Origin: Phallusia fumigata
Lineage: Eukaryota > Chordata > Ascidiacea > Phlebobranchia > Ascidiidae
Assembly (NCBI GenBank): GCA_008931825.1
Contig: QXVZ01002255.1
Coordinates: 1-21,649, forward strand
Direction of reading: 5' to 3'
Length of the DNA stretch: 21,649 nucleotides
A program made the position numbers and the translations under genes. The notes under the pieces are model-generated. The model was not told where the DNA came from, searched no databases, and saw only the letters and a program-made list of their open reading frames with translations. Of this stretch, positions 19,201 through 21,649 are shown piece after piece (position 1 is the stretch's first letter; each line of letters opens with the position of its first letter).

Positions 19201-21177
19201 AACGACAGGAAAGGAGTCCGCAGCACTAACAAGAAGACTGGCAAACAAACTATGTACGACTTGGAGAACAAAATAAACTTTGCGGTGTTCCCAAGTTTGC
19301 AAGGAGGTCCCCATAACCACTGCATAGCTGGTATTGCTGTGGCACTAAAACAGGTGTGATATTTGTGGGGAGTTGGGTCACAAAATGTTAAAGTATGTTA
19401 AAAGTATATACCTGTGATTTTGTTTGTCATGACAAGTTTAATGCTTGCAAACTGATAGTACGTCAAAAAACAATTTGACATTTAAAATTTTACAAACTAA
19501 CCAAGGTTTCAATTATTCACACTTCATTCATTTATCTAACAAACATAGTATATATTTGCATAAACTTCTTCTCCAGACTATGGACCCCCATTTCAAGGAA
19601 TATCAAATTCAGACAATGAAGAACGCCAATGCTATGGCTGAAGCACTTGTCAAAAGCGGATACACCCTTGTGTCAGGTGATAATCTTCTCATGCAAAGTA
19701 ATGTTGCGTATAGCGTGTTCGTAATTGTATGACCTTTGTAGTGGCCTACCACGCTAACCCTTCATCATGTTAAATCAACATTGCAATGTGTAAGGTTTTC
19801 ATGTTGGTGTCATTCAGTTTACATTAGTGCATTAATCACTGCAGAGTTTAAAAACTACTGGTAACAACAGAAACAAAAAATGTAGTAAACTCCTTCTGCA
19901 CTCCTTTCTTTTAAATACCAGCTGATTTTTAAGTACCCGTTATTTTTGTGTATTTATATGATGGCTTTGACCCTTCAGGATATTGCAAGAAATCCTTAAG
20001 TTTCATAAATGTAGAAATAAATCTACCAACTTCCATTTTACCAGGTGGCACTGATAACCATTTGGTTTTGGTTGATCTGCGGCCAAAGGGAATTGATGGG
20101 GCTCGGGTTGAGAAAGTTCTGGAACTGGCTTACATCACAGTCAACAAGAACAGTGTGCCCGGTGATAAAAGTGCCTTGACCCCTGGTGGTCTCCGTCTTG
20201 GTATGCTTAGCAGGCCTTTATTGTGTGATATGTTTGCAGTGATGGTATTTACAATCTTTAATGCTTTTTGCAAATACTTTTACCCACTTTACATTCTGCT
20301 TAGGTTTTTCTGTCATACTTACCCCTGTCCATTTCGTTTTTGACTAATTTTTAATGGACTGTTAAAGAAATATCAAACATTTTTAAAAACAATTTTTTAG
20401 TAAGAAGTTGACCTTTTCATGTTTTGTGGAAACGAAATTCCGTATGTTTCTGTAAAAAAGATAAAGGGCTGGTTAAAATCTAAAACTTATTTTTGCTGGT
20501 CTTTCATTAATGAACTTCATTGTGTGTAAGTTAGAAACTACCTTGTTACATTTTTTCAATTCATAGGTGCACCAGCCTTAACATCACGCAAGATGGTGGA
20601 ATCTGACTTTGTGAAAGTAGTGGATTTTCTAAACAGGGGCACAGACATAGCTGTGGCTGCTAAAAAGAAAACAAGTAAGTTTTGCATTTCGTTTTTGCAA
20701 AGGTTGACTGACTTTAGTGTTAAATGTTACTATCCTCCCAGAATAGCATCTGTGTTATGTTTATTACAGTTTATGGCAGTTTCTTGTGCCATATGCAATT
20801 TATTGTAAACATCACTATAATTTTTTTTGATCACCATTTGTGTTTCAATTAAGTTTGGTTAAAACTGCATTAAAAATTTGAGCTGGAACATGCATTGGTA
20901 TTAACTGATAACCGAAAGATTAAAGAATGATATGTTTTGCAGTTTTTGCACTTGAAAACATCTGGGTCATGAATTGCACTGCCTATAAGATTTGATAGAA
21001 CACTTTTTATTTTCCAAACAAACATCAATCTTTAATTTGTGTTTTTCAGAGAAAATTGCAGATTTCAAGGAGTTTATTCAAAATGATTCAGAAACAGTTG
21101 CCAAAATAGCAGAGTTGCGTTCAGATGTGGAAAAGTTTGCTCGCAGTCTGCCTATGCCTGGGTTTCTCGATCGTTAA
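16163..21177 (+). CDS. SHMT2: Serine hydroxymethyltransferase, mitochondrial type (SHMT2-like)
   Basis: Thirteen exons: 16163-16228, 16474-16593, 16680-16752, 16950-17072, 17527-17611, 17712-17793, 18010-18132, 18473-18633, 19209-19353, 19577-19676, 20045-20200, 20567-20674, 21050-21177 (stop TAA); 489 residues, all phases consistent. The ATG has an in-frame TGA 12 bases upstream (16151-16153). Exon 1 encodes a 22-residue presequence with arginines at 3, 11 and 19 and no acidic residues, typical of mitochondrial import. The PLP enzyme follows: SENF (61-64) with catalytic-site E62, YSEGYPGQRYYGG (about 80-92), GGHLTHG with H156 and H159, ADMAHISG with D236 and H239, TTTTHKT with the Schiff-base K265, GGPHNH (309-314), and PGGLRLG with the carboxylate-binding R410. 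It converts serine and tetrahydrofolate to glycine and 5,10-methylene-tetrahydrofolate. Length is between human SHMT1 and SHMT2. No internal start for a cytosolic form is obvious; the enzyme may be the sole SHMT or one of two. Confidence 0.96.
17196..17231 (+). repeat. Short tandem repeat in SHMT intron 4
   Basis: The 15-mer AAAAATATTCGAAAA occurs at 17196-17210 and 17217-17231, a period of 21 bases. It is small and local. Confidence 0.6.
17420..17461. repeat. Short inverted repeats in SHMT intron 4
   Basis: AAGTCAG (17420-17426) pairs with CTGACTT (17433-17439), and TTGAGT/ACTCAA (17449-17461) forms a near-perfect palindrome containing TGACTCA (17454-17460), an AP-1-type site. Could be chance or a regulatory cluster. 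Confidence 0.3.
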
Positions 21178-21293
21178 CTGATGACTTCTATGTATTTGCG
21201 CATCAGTTTGTGCCTGGTCATTTTTGCACCAAAGTAGTTTTTTAATCTCATTAGTTCCAGCATCTTATAGTTGTTGTTTTGACAATTGTTTGC

Positions 21294-21299
21294 AATAAA
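21294..21299 (+). terminator. Polyadenylation signal of the SHMT gene
   Basis: AATAAA 117 bases after the stop codon, followed by a T-rich stretch. Confidence 0.7.
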
Positions 21300-21324
21300 T
21301 AGTCTTTTTATTATTACCTTTTAG

Positions 21325-21649
21325 CAGGTATTTTACTTTAGGCCTGTTAGCACCATTTTGCCAAACATTTTGTATCCCTTCTGCTGAATATTATCATCTG
21401 AACAGGGTGATTTGGGCAAATTCGCACGCCGCAATTGCCAACAATTTTAAAACTTTAATGTTTTATTTTACCTTGGTTGAAATTTATGTTTTAAGGTGTC
21501 CTTTGCTTATTTCATACATTTCGGACAAAAACATTGAAACGTTTGTTGTGACCTTTGTTGCAAACTTCTTGGCATGAAATCTTTGTACTCACAGTATTTT
21601 GTATTTGGTGGTTTTATCGAACCTAACAACAGCATACAATGCTTTTCTT
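21325..21649. other. Flank downstream of SHMT, no gene seen
   Basis: AT-rich sequence with no open frame or motif that I can support on either strand. Confidence 0.5.

Noticed and set aside
1..21649. CRISPR arrays, bacterial operons or prophage genes
   Set aside because: The sequence is a spliced animal locus, and no direct-repeat array or prokaryotic gene organisation is present.

Overview
This is an AT-rich, intron-dense animal sequence: short introns, canonical GT-AG junctions, AATAAA signals, and mitochondrial, lipid-transfer, mitotic and sperm-axoneme proteins of animal type. A compact chordate-like genome is implied, and a tunicate such as Ciona is my best guess. That guess is an inference from gene content and compactness, not from a marker sequence.

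Layout. (1) 138-839, minus: first two coding exons of a TACC-family (TACC3/maskin-like) gene that runs off the low end. (2) 840-1909: a candidate promoter with E2F-like and CCAAT motifs, plus an unassigned 44-codon ORF. (3) 1910-3459, minus: complete four-exon SPMIP11 (TEX49)-like gene. (4) 3460-4640: spacer with unexplained open frames on the plus strand. (5) 4641-5566, plus: complete two-exon SPMIP2 (C4orf45)-like gene with a tRNA-derived SINE-like piece in its intron. (6) 5567-6981: non-coding, with a 281-bp hAT-type MITE. (7) 6982-15196, minus: complete OSBP-related protein gene of the ORP10/11 type, 15 coding exons, 753 residues. (8) 15197-16162: divergent promoter region. (9) 16163-21177, plus: complete 13-exon serine hydroxymethyltransferase gene, 489 residues, with a mitochondrial presequence. 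(10) 21178-21649: 3' UTR and flank.

Two things stand out. The two sperm microtubule-inner-protein-like genes lie head to head and could share a promoter. Inside the ORP gene, two stretches are present twice, and each pair is separated by exactly one ambiguous base (n at 12102 and at 14100). Each first copy ends, and each second copy begins, at the n; exons are cut at the breaks; and the exon differences are almost all synonymous. The simplest reading is that two heterozygous haplotypes were joined end to end, not that exons were duplicated. Because the exon phases match, a gene predictor could build a plausible but false elongated protein here.

I see no previously undescribed multi-gene system. 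The remaining points are modest: candidate operon-type junctions, overlapping upstream ORFs before SHMT, and unexplained open frames.
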